A stretch of DNA of 43,177 nt from a virus (IMGVR_UViG_3300012923_000005:1-43177), one strand, 5' to 3'. Positions 1 to 9,088 are shown, numbered from the stretch's first letter. Notes: generated from the sequence alone by a model not told the origin. Numbers and translations are program-made.

Positions 1-123
1 ATCTAGCGGCATTATTCCTTCTTGGCTTTCTTACGAAAGTAGATAAACGTTGCAGTTGATGCAGCAATAGCCGTCGCGGCTGCCCCCAGCTGTGCGATGG
101 GCAGAATTACGGACGCAAAGAGC
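1..123. repeat. Left copy of 123 bp terminal direct repeat
   Basis: Bases 1-123 are identical to bases 43055-43177. The repeat joins the end of a small membrane-protein gene to the start of the 591-aa virion gene, so the two ends close into a continuous minus-strand operon. It may be a circular-assembly overlap or a true short terminal repeat; the sequence alone cannot tell. Confidence 0.95.
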
Positions 124-170
124 GCCAACCATGCGGCAACGTTGCCGATTAATGCTTTCAAGTGTTCCAT
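12..170 (-). CDS. Small membrane protein (52 aa)
   Basis: This 52-residue ORF has a central hydrophobic stretch (about residues 8-45, possibly two short membrane helices separated by Gly/Ala-rich sequence) and a basic C-terminus ending FRKKAKKE. Its stop overlaps the start of the 591-aa virion gene in a TAATG junction once the ends are joined, the coupling style used throughout this phage. It sits between the JAMM-like gene and the ejection-protein genes. A holin-like or virion membrane role is possible, but I recognise no family. Confidence 0.7.
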   Translation of the reverse strand: MEHLKALIGNVAAWLALFASVILPIAQLGAAATAIAASTATFIYFRKKAKKE

Positions 171-176
171 CTGACT

Positions 177-707
177 TTAGTTTGCTGAGGGACTTGCAGG
201 CTGCGCTGCATTTGTAGGGAGCGTAGCGGCTAGCGCGGGAGTAGGAAGATTGACGGGATCGCCGCGGGATACCTTAACCGGATTGCGAGAGCCAGCAGGA
301 TACCTAGTTGTTGTTTGAGTCTGCCCTGGGACGTACTTACGGACAGTCCCATCATGCTCAAAGTAGATGTAACTAGGGACTTTGAGCTGATTGGCTACGG
401 CAATATCGTTAGGAGAGAAAACCTGCCCATCTCCGTCATCGCCGGGATGGTTGTGATAGATGCCGGCGATCTTATGGCCTTTCTGTACCTGAGCACGCAG
501 TCCGAAACCGTCGTGCTGGTTCTGTGTAATCGGAGCGGAGTAGCTATGCTCTCCATTATCGTTGGAATATAGAACCCCAGCAGACTCAACAGTACGTTTA
601 CCGGTAATGTCTTTGGGTAGGGTTTTAAACGCTGCGAATGCTGCAGCATCCGCGTCAGGATGCCAAGCTGCGCTGGGGTCCAGAGATGCAATAGGAAGAT
701 CCGCCAT
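177..707 (-). CDS. JAMM/DUF4329-like metalloprotease-fold protein
   Basis: This is a 176-aa protein. It carries an intact JAMM-type metal motif: Glu41, His85-x-His87 followed by Pro, Ser98 and Asp101 (H-x-H-x10-S-x2-D). The spacing matches JAB/MPN domains, and the sequence around YHNHPGD resembles the DUF4329 family. The C-terminal ~45 residues are Pro/Ala/Thr-rich and probably disordered. The start overlaps the stop of the upstream fibre-like gene (TAATG). Its place among tail genes suggests a virion-associated isopeptidase or peptidase, but the substrate is unknown. The fold call is good; the role is inferred. Confidence 0.7.
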   Translation of the reverse strand: MADLPIASLDPSAAWHPDADAAAFAAFKTLPKDITGKRTVESAGVLYSNDNGEHSYSAPITQNQHDGFGLRAQVQKGHKIAGIYHNHPGDDGDGQVFSPNDIAVANQLKVPSYIYFEHDGTVRKYVPGQTQTTTRYPAGSRNPVKVSRGDPVNLPTPALAATLPTNAAQPASPSAN

Positions 708-1885
708 TAGTTCAACAGATAGGCAATGGTCTGTGAGTTATTGGAAATACCTTTGGTCCCGGCGTTTGTCCAGAGCGTGCTACCGGCAACCCACATAGTG
801 ATGGTTCCAGATCCGGCAGTGATTTGAGCTGCTGCATTCGTTACGACGCCGCTATTGTTTTGTGCAAATCCGACTGGAACAATTTGTGTCAGCGTCGCCG
901 GCTGAATGGCAGCAGGCAGCCCGGTCACGGTAAACGATGCGGAATTGCTAGTCCCTGTTGCGACAGGAAGATTTAGCAACACTAGCTTACCGATACGAGT
1001 CCAAGTCGCTGTACCAGTGACGCTCGCTGTCATACCTGTGTAGGTGGCGGTAAACGTTCCTGTGTCTGGGGTCATATCCACCAGAGCCGCAGCTACAGGC
1101 CCGTTGCCCTGAATTAGGCCATCACCGCGCACCTGAAAGTATGTTAGCGATGCTGCCGCATTGTTGATCGTCAGCGCGTTATCGCTGGAATTCGTTCCCG
1201 CAGAGATCAGCGGCCCAAAGGACTGACTTGCTGTGTTCGGAGATGTGAGAGTAAGGGGGCGCGCATTGGCAAGGGCAGTTACTGCTAGAGCAACCCCGCT
1301 GCTAGGAGCATTAATAGTTACATTCCCGCCTGAGCCAAAGATAGACCCAATAGCAGCGCCATTAGCTGTTGCGATAACGATTCGGCCGCCGACTCCAGGC
1401 GAGAATACGAAATCGGTTACCGCAGCTCCAGTGACCGCGTTGGTTCCTAGACCGATGAATCCGCGATTAATAGTGTTAGTCGTATCACGAAATGCTAGAT
1501 TCCATCCTGCCCCGGTATTCGGGCCGGATAGACGGAACGCGATTGGAGTCTGAATGCCCGTAGCATCAACAGCTACTCCGCTGGCAGTGCTAACCACTAC
1601 ACCGGAATTGAATGTGTGCTGTCCGGTCCACGTCGGTACGATAGCCTGAGACAGCTGCGGGGCTGCATCCGAACGCATGTACGTAGACGCGGCGCCGTTA
1701 ACCGCAGACAGTCCAATAGACGCGGTAGGGTTAGCAGCTGACGAGCTATCCAGCTTAGTGGCGATAGCTGCTGCGATAGCCGCCAGCTCCGGATCTACAT
1801 CCGCTCCCCGAATCAGCTTGGCCGGATTGCCAGGAAGTAGCGCGTCTTTAGGCGCGAAGAACGTTGCTTGTATGTAATTGCTCAT
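707..1885 (-). CDS. Tail fibre/appendage-like protein
   Basis: This 392-aa protein is rich in Ala, Thr, Ser, Gly and Asn, with repeated short beta-strand-like segments and no enzymatic motif. That composition is typical of phage fibre or spike shafts. The N-terminus (MSNYIQATFFAPKDALLPGN) looks like the attachment segment of podovirus fibres. The C-terminal ~110 residues (GTFTATYTGM onwards) look like a beta-sandwich tip. The gene follows the 521-aa tail protein directly. Host-recognition function is inferred from composition and position. Confidence 0.6.
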   Translation of the reverse strand: MSNYIQATFFAPKDALLPGNPAKLIRGADVDPELAAIAAAIATKLDSSSAANPTASIGLSAVNGAASTYMRSDAAPQLSQAIVPTWTGQHTFNSGVVVSTASGVAVDATGIQTPIAFRLSGPNTGAGWNLAFRDTTNTINRGFIGLGTNAVTGAAVTDFVFSPGVGGRIVIATANGAAIGSIFGSGGNVTINAPSSGVALAVTALANARPLTLTSPNTASQSFGPLISAGTNSSDNALTINNAAASLTYFQVRGDGLIQGNGPVAAALVDMTPDTGTFTATYTGMTASVTGTATWTRIGKLVLLNLPVATGTSNSASFTVTGLPAAIQPATLTQIVPVGFAQNNSGVVTNAAAQITAGSGTITMWVAGSTLWTNAGTKGISNNSQTIAYLLN

Positions 1886-3451
1886 TTAAGCGATGCGCCC
1901 AAGTTTGGCAAAAATCTCAGCCTGTTGAATTGCGAAGTCGTTAGAGACGTCGGCTTCTGCAGAGAAGCGGAAGTATTGACCAGCACCGCCAGCGGCGATG
2001 TGGAGCAGCTGTAGTAGAGCCCCACCGGACCACTCGGATAGCCCCCACTGTCCGGAGCCCCACTCAGCAGCATTACCGCCGCTTGTGGCCGTCTTGGTTT
2101 CTTGTCTGCCGATTGACGAGAAATCGACGTAGTACCGGAAGATGACGTTGACGGTATTGCGTACGAAGACGATTGCCCCGATACGCTTTAGAATCTTCAG
2201 TCTAGTACTATAGTCCGAGCCCAGGTCAAGCCAGGGGGTTTGGAACTTGTAGCGATAGGTGTTGCCATTGTCCGGACCTGCCGCATACTGGCCTACTGTC
2301 CCGCCGGCAATACCCGACGTGTAGAAGATGCGACCGACAGTCTCAAACAGCGCAGTAGGCGCGATAGTCCACCGAGTGACCGGAGACACAGTGTCTCCGT
2401 CTGGGTCCTGAAAGGACTTGCGGAGATCGACTAGCCACGTGTAGCGGGATGTCGGAAAGCTAACAGCGTAGAAGCCGTAAGTAGGAGAGTAGACAGAGCG
2501 GATATTGTTCTCTGTTTCGCTAGCCAGCTGTGCCACAAGAGCATCTCGTACGTACTTGGTAAGGCTCGATACCGGGCGGCTGCGCTGCACGAGCAAGCGC
2601 TGCATAGTCTGAATGCCCGTAGGGCTCAGCCAAACCAGATCCGTATCACCGACGTGCTGTACTGTGTGTTGCGATACACAGCCCGTGCCGTTGATGACAT
2701 CAACTACGCGGAGAGTGGAGACGTCCAGGCCCAATACCGTAGGGTTCTGGTCTCCTAGGAATACTAGCTGCTTGCGCCCAAAGACAACCATAGTATGGTT
2801 GAATGCAACGAGGGCGGTAATCTCGTCTGTGCCCTGTGGCCAGACGTTAGCCATATCGAACTGACCAGCCCCGCCACTATTCCAGGCAGTCTCATCTAGC
2901 AGTCCGGAGTACTGGATTGTGTGTCCGTCTGCCCCGACTTGCCACACACGGCCATACGCAGCAGTACCGACACCGCCAGTAGGAGCAGTACCAGAAGACT
3001 CAACAACAGTAGCGAAGTTGCCCGCAGAACGGACAATAAGCTTCTGCCCATTCTGGAATCCAATAACCTTGTTATTGAAGTTCGCAAAGTGCCACGTCCC
3101 ATCCGCAGTAGTAACGCCCCCGCTGATGTCAGATCCAGACGGGTTAGAGACTGACGAGCTGATACCGCCATTCCAGGCAACAATAACAGTCGAACCGCCG
3201 GTAGCAGTGCGCTGCTCAAACAGCGTCTTGATAACTGGTGTACCAGCAATAGGAGAGCCGGTTACCGTGTTGATACCCAGACGAGCAGCTAGACGTCCGG
3301 AGTTATCAATAACCGCATTCTGGGCTTCTGTGGCCCAGTCAGGAGGCAGCAAGCTAGACTCCTGCTGCAAGTTGAGCCCCAGATGACCTGGGGTTACAAC
3401 GTTAAGCGGAAGTAGCTGCGGGTGCGGCGGGATGCGCGCTAGGCGTGGCAT
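1886..3451 (-). CDS. Tail/head-tail structural protein (521 aa)
   Basis: The protein opens with a Pro-rich segment and then GHLGLNLQQESSLLPPDWATEA, a pattern I associate with podovirus proteins acting like P22 gp10 or tail tubular protein B. The rest is beta-rich (repeated WxVGADG and W-S-G-type turns), compatible with a propeller-like tail nozzle. It lies directly between the 238-aa adaptor-like gene and the fibre gene, where podoviruses encode the nozzle. I assign a structural tail role; the exact family needs a profile search. Confidence 0.6.
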   Translation of the reverse strand: MPRLARIPPHPQLLPLNVVTPGHLGLNLQQESSLLPPDWATEAQNAVIDNSGRLAARLGINTVTGSPIAGTPVIKTLFEQRTATGGSTVIVAWNGGISSSVSNPSGSDISGGVTTADGTWHFANFNNKVIGFQNGQKLIVRSAGNFATVVESSGTAPTGGVGTAAYGRVWQVGADGHTIQYSGLLDETAWNSGGAGQFDMANVWPQGTDEITALVAFNHTMVVFGRKQLVFLGDQNPTVLGLDVSTLRVVDVINGTGCVSQHTVQHVGDTDLVWLSPTGIQTMQRLLVQRSRPVSSLTKYVRDALVAQLASETENNIRSVYSPTYGFYAVSFPTSRYTWLVDLRKSFQDPDGDTVSPVTRWTIAPTALFETVGRIFYTSGIAGGTVGQYAAGPDNGNTYRYKFQTPWLDLGSDYSTRLKILKRIGAIVFVRNTVNVIFRYYVDFSSIGRQETKTATSGGNAAEWGSGQWGLSEWSGGALLQLLHIAAGGAGQYFRFSAEADVSNDFAIQQAEIFAKLGRIA

Positions 3452-4168
3452 TTAATCGACTACTAGCTGATCTAGGCTGCCGGATTCTGCGCTGTCGCGA
3501 GACACCGCATCGTCTAGGGATGTGCGGTAGCGTTCTTCTGTGAAGGCTCCACTAGCCCCCATCTCTTCGCCTCGATCAATCAGCAAATACCAGATAGTCC
3601 CCTTGATTAGGGGCAGATCCGGAATCTTTAGAGCTGTATCTAGGTCTGTTTCCGCTAGCGTAGTCTGCGGAACATGCATGTAGGCAGCAATTGATCTATT
3701 CGTATTGGGTTTGGGGTAGACGTACATCACCGCCTGATCTGCCGAAACATCTACGGCAAATCTGTCTGGCTGTACTGTTGTTGTGTTCGTTCCGGCCTGG
3801 GTCAGAAGGAACAGAAGTTCCGCTAGCGGACGTTCCTGCAGCTGGACCGGGTTTGTTGGGTCCGTAATGTCAAAAACGAGCGGCACTAGTTGCCCGATTT
3901 GTGGCTCCGCCACTCGGACTACTCTTGCGCGCTCGTCTGTTCCGCTGATTACAGCGTTAGTTGTATTAGCAAGGATTGTAAAAGTCAGGTACTGACGTAG
4001 AGAACGCCAGAGCGTAGCTTCTTCAATCTCTTCTTTGATCTGGTTGAGGAACTCCAGAGCCTTCAACGCGAGAGTGTCAGTGATCGTAGCCACTGCCGCG
4101 TCAATTTTCGATTCACCAATCGCGGTTAGAACGCGATTAAGAACCACTCTTAGAGTTGTCGCTGCCAT
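3452..4168 (-). CDS. Head-tail adaptor / tail tubular A-like protein
   Basis: This 238-aa protein has a helical N-terminus (VLNRVLTAIGESKID, then ALKALEFLNQIKEEIEEATLWRSLRQYLTFTI). The layout resembles podovirus gp11/gp4-type adaptors and tail tubular protein A, whose N-terminal helices dock on the portal and which have a beta-rich middle. It lies between the capsid region and the 521-aa tail protein, as expected for the adaptor. Its start overlaps the end of a 56-aa gene by 32 nt. No catalytic motif is seen. Confidence 0.6.
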   Translation of the reverse strand: MAATTLRVVLNRVLTAIGESKIDAAVATITDTLALKALEFLNQIKEEIEEATLWRSLRQYLTFTILANTTNAVISGTDERARVVRVAEPQIGQLVPLVFDITDPTNPVQLQERPLAELLFLLTQAGTNTTTVQPDRFAVDVSADQAVMYVYPKPNTNRSIAAYMHVPQTTLAETDLDTALKIPDLPLIKGTIWYLLIDRGEEMGASGAFTEERYRTSLDDAVSRDSAESGSLDQLVVD

Positions 4169-4307
4169 CTGCTACAGGTTCCTCTGCGGCTGCCTTACCA
4201 AGCTTGTCGTATAGGCTCACGAATCGGGCAGCTGCCTGGATTCCTTGAACTGTGGCCCCTGAAATGAGGCTCTGTAGGTCTTTGAAGTCTTGTTGCTCGA
4301 ATTGCAT
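4137..4307 (-). CDS. Small hypothetical protein (56 aa)
   Basis: This 56-residue ORF has a strong Shine-Dalgarno (GGGAGAGAG) just upstream of ATG and a helical, Gln/Glu-rich N-terminus (MQFEQQDFKDLQSLISGA). It overlaps the adaptor gene start by 32 nt. Position between capsid and adaptor genes suggests a minor head or completion protein, but I recognise no family. The good RBS and tight packing are the main evidence. Confidence 0.7.
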   Translation of the reverse strand: MQFEQQDFKDLQSLISGATVQGIQAAARFVSLYDKLGKAAAEEPVADGSDNSKSGS

Positions 4308-4350
4308 ACGGTCTCTCTCCCTTAGTTATCCGCACTTCGTTTGAGTGCGT

Positions 4351-4381
4351 ATAAGAAAGGGACCTGGGATTGCTCCCAGGC
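4351..4381 (-). terminator. Probable terminator/attenuator after major capsid gene
   Basis: On the minus strand a 7-bp perfect stem (CCTGGGA, loop GCAA, TCCCAGG) is followed by CCCTTTCTT, just after the capsid stop codon. The T tract is interrupted, so termination is probably partial. A second hairpin (CGCACT...AGTGCG) follows before the next gene. Confidence 0.6.
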
Positions 4382-4394
4382 CCGTTCTACTAAC

Positions 4395-5390
4395 TTAGCC
4401 GTCAGTGAAGCTTGCCGGGGTAACGATTGGGATAATCGAAGTAGAGCGGAGACCCGCTGTACCGTAGATCATGTCCGCAGTGAACAGGTCAGCAAGCCAT
4501 TCCTGCTTGTACTGAGTCTGTGTACGAACTCCCATCTGCTCTACCAGCAACAGCGCGTCGCGCTGGAACATTAGGAGCAGATCATTGGCAGGGGAACCTG
4601 TAGCGTCTTCAACCTGCTGCAGCTGGTTTGTCACGTACACCTGTACGGCGTATGTGTCACCTACCAGACCATTGCGGATTGTGTTGCTACCAGCAGCTTC
4701 GCCAGTGAAGGCGTGCTCTGTGAAGCGGCTCCATCCCATCATGTCAGCCTTTACGTTCGGGCTGACAAGTAGGAAGCGGCCCGCCATCGGCGCATCAACG
4801 CCGTCTAGGCGCTTAACGAAACGACGGATACCCAGGTCGGATAGATCCGCAGCGTTACCTGTGTTTGTGTTCGCTGTAGGAGCCCAGGCAGCGGAGTCAT
4901 CACCAATACGGAAGTTCGTATCAGTAGATGTGCTGTCAATATTGCCTGTAGAACCGTCTTCGATAATCGTGCTACCACCTAGACCAGAAGTCGCAGCCTG
5001 TAGAATCAGATCGCGATCCACACGCTTCGCGATAGCGTATCCGCCGTCGTCAGTGTAGAAGCGTCGCAGCGAGCCAAGGGCCTGCACGTCAACGATATCT
5101 TCGATGAAGCGGGAGTATTCCTTGTGCTTGTTGATCTGCACAGTAAGCCCAGTGTCCGCACCGTGTGCAATCAGTGTAACCTGAGTGCTTGCCGCCTTAG
5201 TTGAGGCAGCGCCACGTGTCGGCGTAGGAATCAGGATGCTTCCACCCTTCTTACCACGGAAGTTCAGTTTGCGGACGAGTTGCGCTACTACAACGTTTGC
5301 TTTGTAGGAGACGATAACTTCGTCTGACCATAGCTGCGGGATGAAATTCGGTACCGCAGTTAGGACAATGTTATTTGTACCAAGACCCAT
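4395..5390 (-). CDS. Major capsid protein
   Basis: The product is 331 aa. The N-terminus (IPQLWSDEVIVSYKANVVVAQLVRKLNF) and the segment KGGSILIPTPTRG followed by VQINKHKEYSRFIEDIVDVQ are characteristic of HK97-fold capsid proteins of podovirus-like phages, containing the N-arm, E-loop strand and the conserved DRDLILQA helix region. It directly follows the scaffold gene. Hairpins flank it on both sides, so its mRNA segment may be set apart for high expression. Confidence 0.85.
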   Translation of the reverse strand: MGLGTNNIVLTAVPNFIPQLWSDEVIVSYKANVVVAQLVRKLNFRGKKGGSILIPTPTRGAASTKAASTQVTLIAHGADTGLTVQINKHKEYSRFIEDIVDVQALGSLRRFYTDDGGYAIAKRVDRDLILQAATSGLGGSTIIEDGSTGNIDSTSTDTNFRIGDDSAAWAPTANTNTGNAADLSDLGIRRFVKRLDGVDAPMAGRFLLVSPNVKADMMGWSRFTEHAFTGEAAGSNTIRNGLVGDTYAVQVYVTNQLQQVEDATGSPANDLLLMFQRDALLLVEQMGVRTQTQYKQEWLADLFTADMIYGTAGLRSTSIIPIVTPASFTDG

Positions 5391-5422
5391 TTAAATCAAT
5401 AATCCTGTGAGAGAGGAAGGTC

Positions 5423-5436
5423 GCCCCGTACGGGGC
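5423..5436 (-). promoter_or_regulatory. Palindromic hairpin in capsid gene 5' leader
   Basis: GCCCCGTACGGGGC is a perfect 14-nt palindrome between scaffold and capsid genes. It has no T tract on the minus strand, so it is more likely an mRNA-stabilising or processing hairpin than a terminator. Confidence 0.45.
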
Positions 5437-5461
5437 TTCCATTTGTTAGGGGGGAGCGTTC

Positions 5462-6334
5462 TTACCGCACTCTGTTTTCGGCGTAAGCGAGTTGAATTTC
5501 CGCGTTGTAAGCGTCATCGTAGTACTTGTCCGGATTCTCAAGCTTCAGACGCATTAGGTCCGCGCGTGAGTAGATCTTTCCTGACTTCTTGGTGCCTGTT
5601 TCAGGGCTGTTTGAAGCTCCAGACTCCAGAGAGGCTGAGCGAGCAGCCCGAATGTTCTCGTCCTGCACTTCCTCATTACCCTTCTTAGTCGGGGCCTGAC
5701 GGCCTTTAAACTCAGTCATCAAGTCATCAGCGGCGCCGTAATCCCCAGCAGCAGCAGCGTTAGCCGCACGCTGTCGTGTAGGACTCTGGCGTACCCAATC
5801 AACGAACTCGGTAGACTTGGCTACTGTCTGCACGTCAGGATGCTTTACAGCAAACGTCTGTGCGACTGTGGCCTGTTCTAGCCGGCTCAAGCGATCATTC
5901 AACTTAGCTTCAAGCGCCGATTCGCGAGATGTGGCAAATCGTTCTAGAGCTTCTGTTGGTTTGTCGAGCAGTTCAGCACTGGAGATATCAACCTTTTTGG
6001 GCTGATTCTGCGGAGCGCTATTCCGCCCTAGGTCATCTGTGCGCTTTAGATCTAGGAGCCGATCCGTAAGTGAACGTTGCTGGCCAAGGTCATTAGCCAT
6101 ACGACCGTTCATGCTTTCAAGGTTCTGGTACATCTCCGCAATTTCGCGCTTAGACTTGCCGCGTAGCTTCTCGGGAAGTACTGACTCGTCCTCTTGGACG
6201 TTTGAAGTACTATCGCCTTGCTGAGAGCTGCCGCCTTCCTGTCCAGTAGCGCGGGAGTGAACCGCCTCGCCTAGATCACGCTCGATCTGGGCCAGATTGC
6301 CGACTTCCGGCACAACATCAACCAAACTAGTCAT
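5462..6334 (-). CDS. Scaffold protein
   Basis: This 290-aa protein is highly charged and Gln/Glu/Lys/Arg-rich, with predicted coiled-coil helices in the middle (REIAEMYQNLESMNGRM and the LEAKLNDRLSRLEQ region) and a basic C-terminal segment (RADLMRLKLENPDKYYDD). Composition, size and position immediately upstream of the capsid gene match phage scaffolding proteins, which drive procapsid assembly and are then released. No protease motif is seen. Confidence 0.75.
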   Translation of the reverse strand: MTSLVDVVPEVGNLAQIERDLGEAVHSRATGQEGGSSQQGDSTSNVQEDESVLPEKLRGKSKREIAEMYQNLESMNGRMANDLGQQRSLTDRLLDLKRTDDLGRNSAPQNQPKKVDISSAELLDKPTEALERFATSRESALEAKLNDRLSRLEQATVAQTFAVKHPDVQTVAKSTEFVDWVRQSPTRQRAANAAAAGDYGAADDLMTEFKGRQAPTKKGNEEVQDENIRAARSASLESGASNSPETGTKKSGKIYSRADLMRLKLENPDKYYDDAYNAEIQLAYAENRVR

Positions 6335-6374
6335 AAACTCCTATGAACCGCCCTAAATGGGTTATGGCTTCGGA

Positions 6375-6710
6375 TTAAGGTGTAGGATCGGAAACGAAGT
6401 CACTTTCGCTAGGGATATGGAACCCTGCACCGCCATCACTGCCGGCTGCTGGACCATAATCACCGTTGTCACGGTAGTGCCTGTCTTCGATTGCCCTACG
6501 TTCTCTGTGAATACGTTCGAAGTAATCCACGCTAGTAGGCGAAGCTCCAGACTGGAGTGCCATACCCGTTTTATCGATACGTACCGCAGAGATTTGCCGC
6601 GTACTAGTTCGCTTGCATTGAGGGCATGGGATCGTCTTTACAGACGATTTGACCAGATCCTCAAACAAGCCATGTACCGGACATGCGAAGTCAAATAAAA
6701 TTAACTTCAC
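6375..6710 (-). CDS. FmdB-type zinc ribbon protein
   Basis: A 111-aa protein with an N-terminal single zinc ribbon: FACPVHGLFEDLV followed by CPQCKRTSTRQISAV, i.e. Cys-x-x-His and Cys-x-x-Cys knuckles at about residues 9-40. This is the regulator-type FmdB/CxxC ribbon common in phage structural operons. The C-terminus is Gly/Asp-rich and disordered. It overlaps the preceding 104-aa gene by 4 nt (ATGA type), next to portal and scaffold. A head-assembly or regulatory role is inferred from position only. Confidence 0.7.
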   Translation of the reverse strand: MKLILFDFACPVHGLFEDLVKSSVKTIPCPQCKRTSTRQISAVRIDKTGMALQSGASPTSVDYFERIHRERRAIEDRHYRDNGDYGPAAGSDGGAGFHIPSESDFVSDPTP

Positions 6711-7021
6711 TCGAAATCTTCTTCTTCCTTGTCGGCTAGCTTCTGTTTAGCTGCCGTCGCTTTCTGTTCGAACTCGGCTTCCGTCGAGTCCTGCAAGCTA
6801 GCTACCATGTTGTAGCCGTAGCCTTGCCCGATAGCGATCCTGTTTTCATCCCAAGACTTTGCGAAAGCTGCTCTGTCCCTAGCTTCTAGGGCCAGCTGCT
6901 CCATCAGACTCGTTACTAGCTTCCAGCCCGGCTGAGAGAACAGCCGTTCTAGAACCATGTAGCGATTTTTGTCCTCATCACTGAGGTACTTAAGCGCTTC
7001 TAGGTCCATCCCCTCTCCCAA
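6707..7021 (-). CDS. Hypothetical protein (104 aa), portal-scaffold interval
   Basis: This acidic, helical 104-aa protein contains LEALKYLSDEDKNRYMVLERLFSQPGW near the N-terminus and ends in a Glu-rich tail (KLADKEEEDFE). It lies between portal and the zinc-ribbon gene and overlaps the latter by 4 nt. Small helical proteins of unknown function are usual here. I do not recognise a family. Confidence 0.7.
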   Translation of the reverse strand: MGEGMDLEALKYLSDEDKNRYMVLERLFSQPGWKLVTSLMEQLALEARDRAAFAKSWDENRIAIGQGYGYNMVASLQDSTEAEFEQKATAAKQKLADKEEEDFE

Positions 7022-7030
7022 GGGTTAGGT

Positions 7031-9088
7031 TTATTGGCTACTGCCTGTCGGCGTTTTCTTAGCTGCAATCAGTGAGGCATCAGCCTTCTTATTCTCGATT
7101 GACAGCTTGGCGCGCGATACGTGAATCTGCTCGCGCTGATTCTGAATGTTTGCCCACTCTTGTTGTAGACGCTGCTGCTCGATCTGAATCTCTTGGTCGG
7201 CAACGCCTGCCTTGTGCGCTTCCATCGAAGCGCGGGCTAGCAGTTCTCGAATCTCGGCAATAGTCTTCTGATTGGCTAGCAGATGCCCTTGTAGCTCAGC
7301 CTCTAGGGCTGCCTGCTGCAACTGCTGCATATGCTGCTGCTCTTGCGTAGGAGGAGGAGGATTAAGGACAGAGTTAACTACCTTAAGGATCTGCGTCTTG
7401 TTCTCTACGCTGCTGTTCTGAATGATGCCCTGAGCAAGCACCAACTTAACCTGATGTAGCTCATCAGGCAGACTCAGCATCAGCTGCGTCAGCTGCATTG
7501 CTTCGACTTCGCGGGCAACGATGCCCATTGAAGTCTTTACTCGGAACTCGAAGTCTGACGGGTAGCGTACCGGATCAAACTGCATGTAGCGCCACATTGC
7601 TTTAGTCACTACAGGAGTGAGCAAGTTGCGGTCTACGTTATGGATGGCACGCTTAGCGCGCTTTACGAACGCCCCCATTAGCATGCTGTTCGCAGATGCG
7701 CTGTTAGCGCCGGAGGCACTCTGACTCTTCAGAGCCGTAGCTGTGTCGAAGGCTCCGGTACCCATCTGTAGCATGCGCTCCATTTCTGAAGCGACATTGA
7801 ACAGATTAGGGTCTAGCTGTCCGACTTGGACAGGGCGCAAAACCTCGTCAGGGGGTCCCTGTGTAAGCCACACACGGCCCGGATGAATGTTTTGTTTGAA
7901 GCCACGAGGCATGCGCCCGGAGTCAATACCTAGCATCGGAGCAGCAACGTAACCGAGGGCATCGATGTAGCTGCGGATTGTGGCGTCTAGTGCCTTCTGC
8001 GGGTTGTAACCCTTTTCGGTTACGCCTCTACCCCAGAAGCGGCCAGGAACACGTTCGTATTGGAAAGCAATGATGCTGCGATCCTTCATCACGAACGGGT
8101 TAGCAATGGCCCGTAGCAGCACGTTCTGATTGGCAATCGTTACAATCGCTTCAATCAGCTGCGTCTCGTCAATCTCGCTGGTATCACCTTCAGCTAGTAG
8201 TGCGTCCAGCCCGGTCTTCTGCTCCGTTAGGGCATTCAACATACCCAAAGGAACCTTGCCGTGATACTCCACTACGTCTACTTCGTCACTATCAGTCATA
8301 GTGATGATTGACTGCGGATCTACTTCACGGTCTACGTCGTAGTTCACCTGACGGTGCTGCGGCAGGACCTGTGATAGGGCATCCTTACGGTAGATGCCTA
8401 GTTCGATCTTCTCAAGAATGCTGTGCTGCGTCTTAACTCGACGTACAGCAACGCCAAGCATCTCGTCTACCGTCTTAGCGGCGGGATCTGGAATGAACTC
8501 GTCAGGACGGATCGATTCAACCGTAACCCATACGCGCTCTTTGGTAGAGGGACCTAGTAGGCCCGTGTCCTTGTCGCGCTTTGGGCGCTTCTCAGCCGCT
8601 ACTAGCGTGTTGATCTGGACAATACCCGTACCGAAGATAGCGGCGTTTAGAACAGCTTCGCTAATAGCGTCCTTGACGTTGACCTTATCGAAGTCACGCA
8701 GAAGTGTATCGCGGCTTTCTAGCGCTGGAGCCTTGTCGCCATCTTCCGTATCATCTGGGATGTCAAACCAAACATCCTTAGAGAATACGGCTTCTTCGAT
8801 CTCCGCTACGCTAGCTTCAATAGCCTGCCCAATAGCCGGAGCAATCAGGCGAGAACGCTCAGACTGGCGTGTCTGATCTTCCTGCGCCCACTTACCGCGC
8901 CACATGCGCCAGTACTCAGACCATAGACGGCCATAGCCACGGTCGCGGACGTTTTCCCATACGCGCACCTTGCCCATTACCCAGGACGATAGCGCTTGCC
9001 CTGGAGCGTCCGTGTACTGCTTGAACTGCTCCGCCATTTCTGGCGTGTCAACAATATGGGCCTGACCTTGAAGCGGAATAACTGACAT
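7031..9088 (-). CDS. Portal protein
   Basis: A 685-aa protein of the podovirus portal type. It has an N-terminal wing with WRMWRGKWAQEDQTRQSERS, a central region with PDEFIPDPAAKTVDEM and VEYHGKVPLGML, and a C-terminal helical, Gln-rich barrel (EQQHMQQLQQAALEAELQ). Length and position directly after large terminase fit a portal. ATG at 9088 is preferred because it overlaps the terminase stop (TGATG); a TTG lies one codon upstream. The dodecameric portal is the DNA channel and terminase dock. Confidence 0.85.
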   Translation of the reverse strand: MSVIPLQGQAHIVDTPEMAEQFKQYTDAPGQALSSWVMGKVRVWENVRDRGYGRLWSEYWRMWRGKWAQEDQTRQSERSRLIAPAIGQAIEASVAEIEEAVFSKDVWFDIPDDTEDGDKAPALESRDTLLRDFDKVNVKDAISEAVLNAAIFGTGIVQINTLVAAEKRPKRDKDTGLLGPSTKERVWVTVESIRPDEFIPDPAAKTVDEMLGVAVRRVKTQHSILEKIELGIYRKDALSQVLPQHRQVNYDVDREVDPQSIITMTDSDEVDVVEYHGKVPLGMLNALTEQKTGLDALLAEGDTSEIDETQLIEAIVTIANQNVLLRAIANPFVMKDRSIIAFQYERVPGRFWGRGVTEKGYNPQKALDATIRSYIDALGYVAAPMLGIDSGRMPRGFKQNIHPGRVWLTQGPPDEVLRPVQVGQLDPNLFNVASEMERMLQMGTGAFDTATALKSQSASGANSASANSMLMGAFVKRAKRAIHNVDRNLLTPVVTKAMWRYMQFDPVRYPSDFEFRVKTSMGIVAREVEAMQLTQLMLSLPDELHQVKLVLAQGIIQNSSVENKTQILKVVNSVLNPPPPTQEQQHMQQLQQAALEAELQGHLLANQKTIAEIRELLARASMEAHKAGVADQEIQIEQQRLQQEWANIQNQREQIHVSRAKLSIENKKADASLIAAKKTPTGSSQ

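Noticed and set aside
2919-3386. Plus-strand 155-aa ORF
   Set aside because: Antisense shadow of the 521-aa tail gene, with no RBS or domain.
8394-8876. Plus-strand 160-aa ORF
   Set aside because: Antisense shadow of the portal gene; Ser-rich composition reflects the complement of the real frame.
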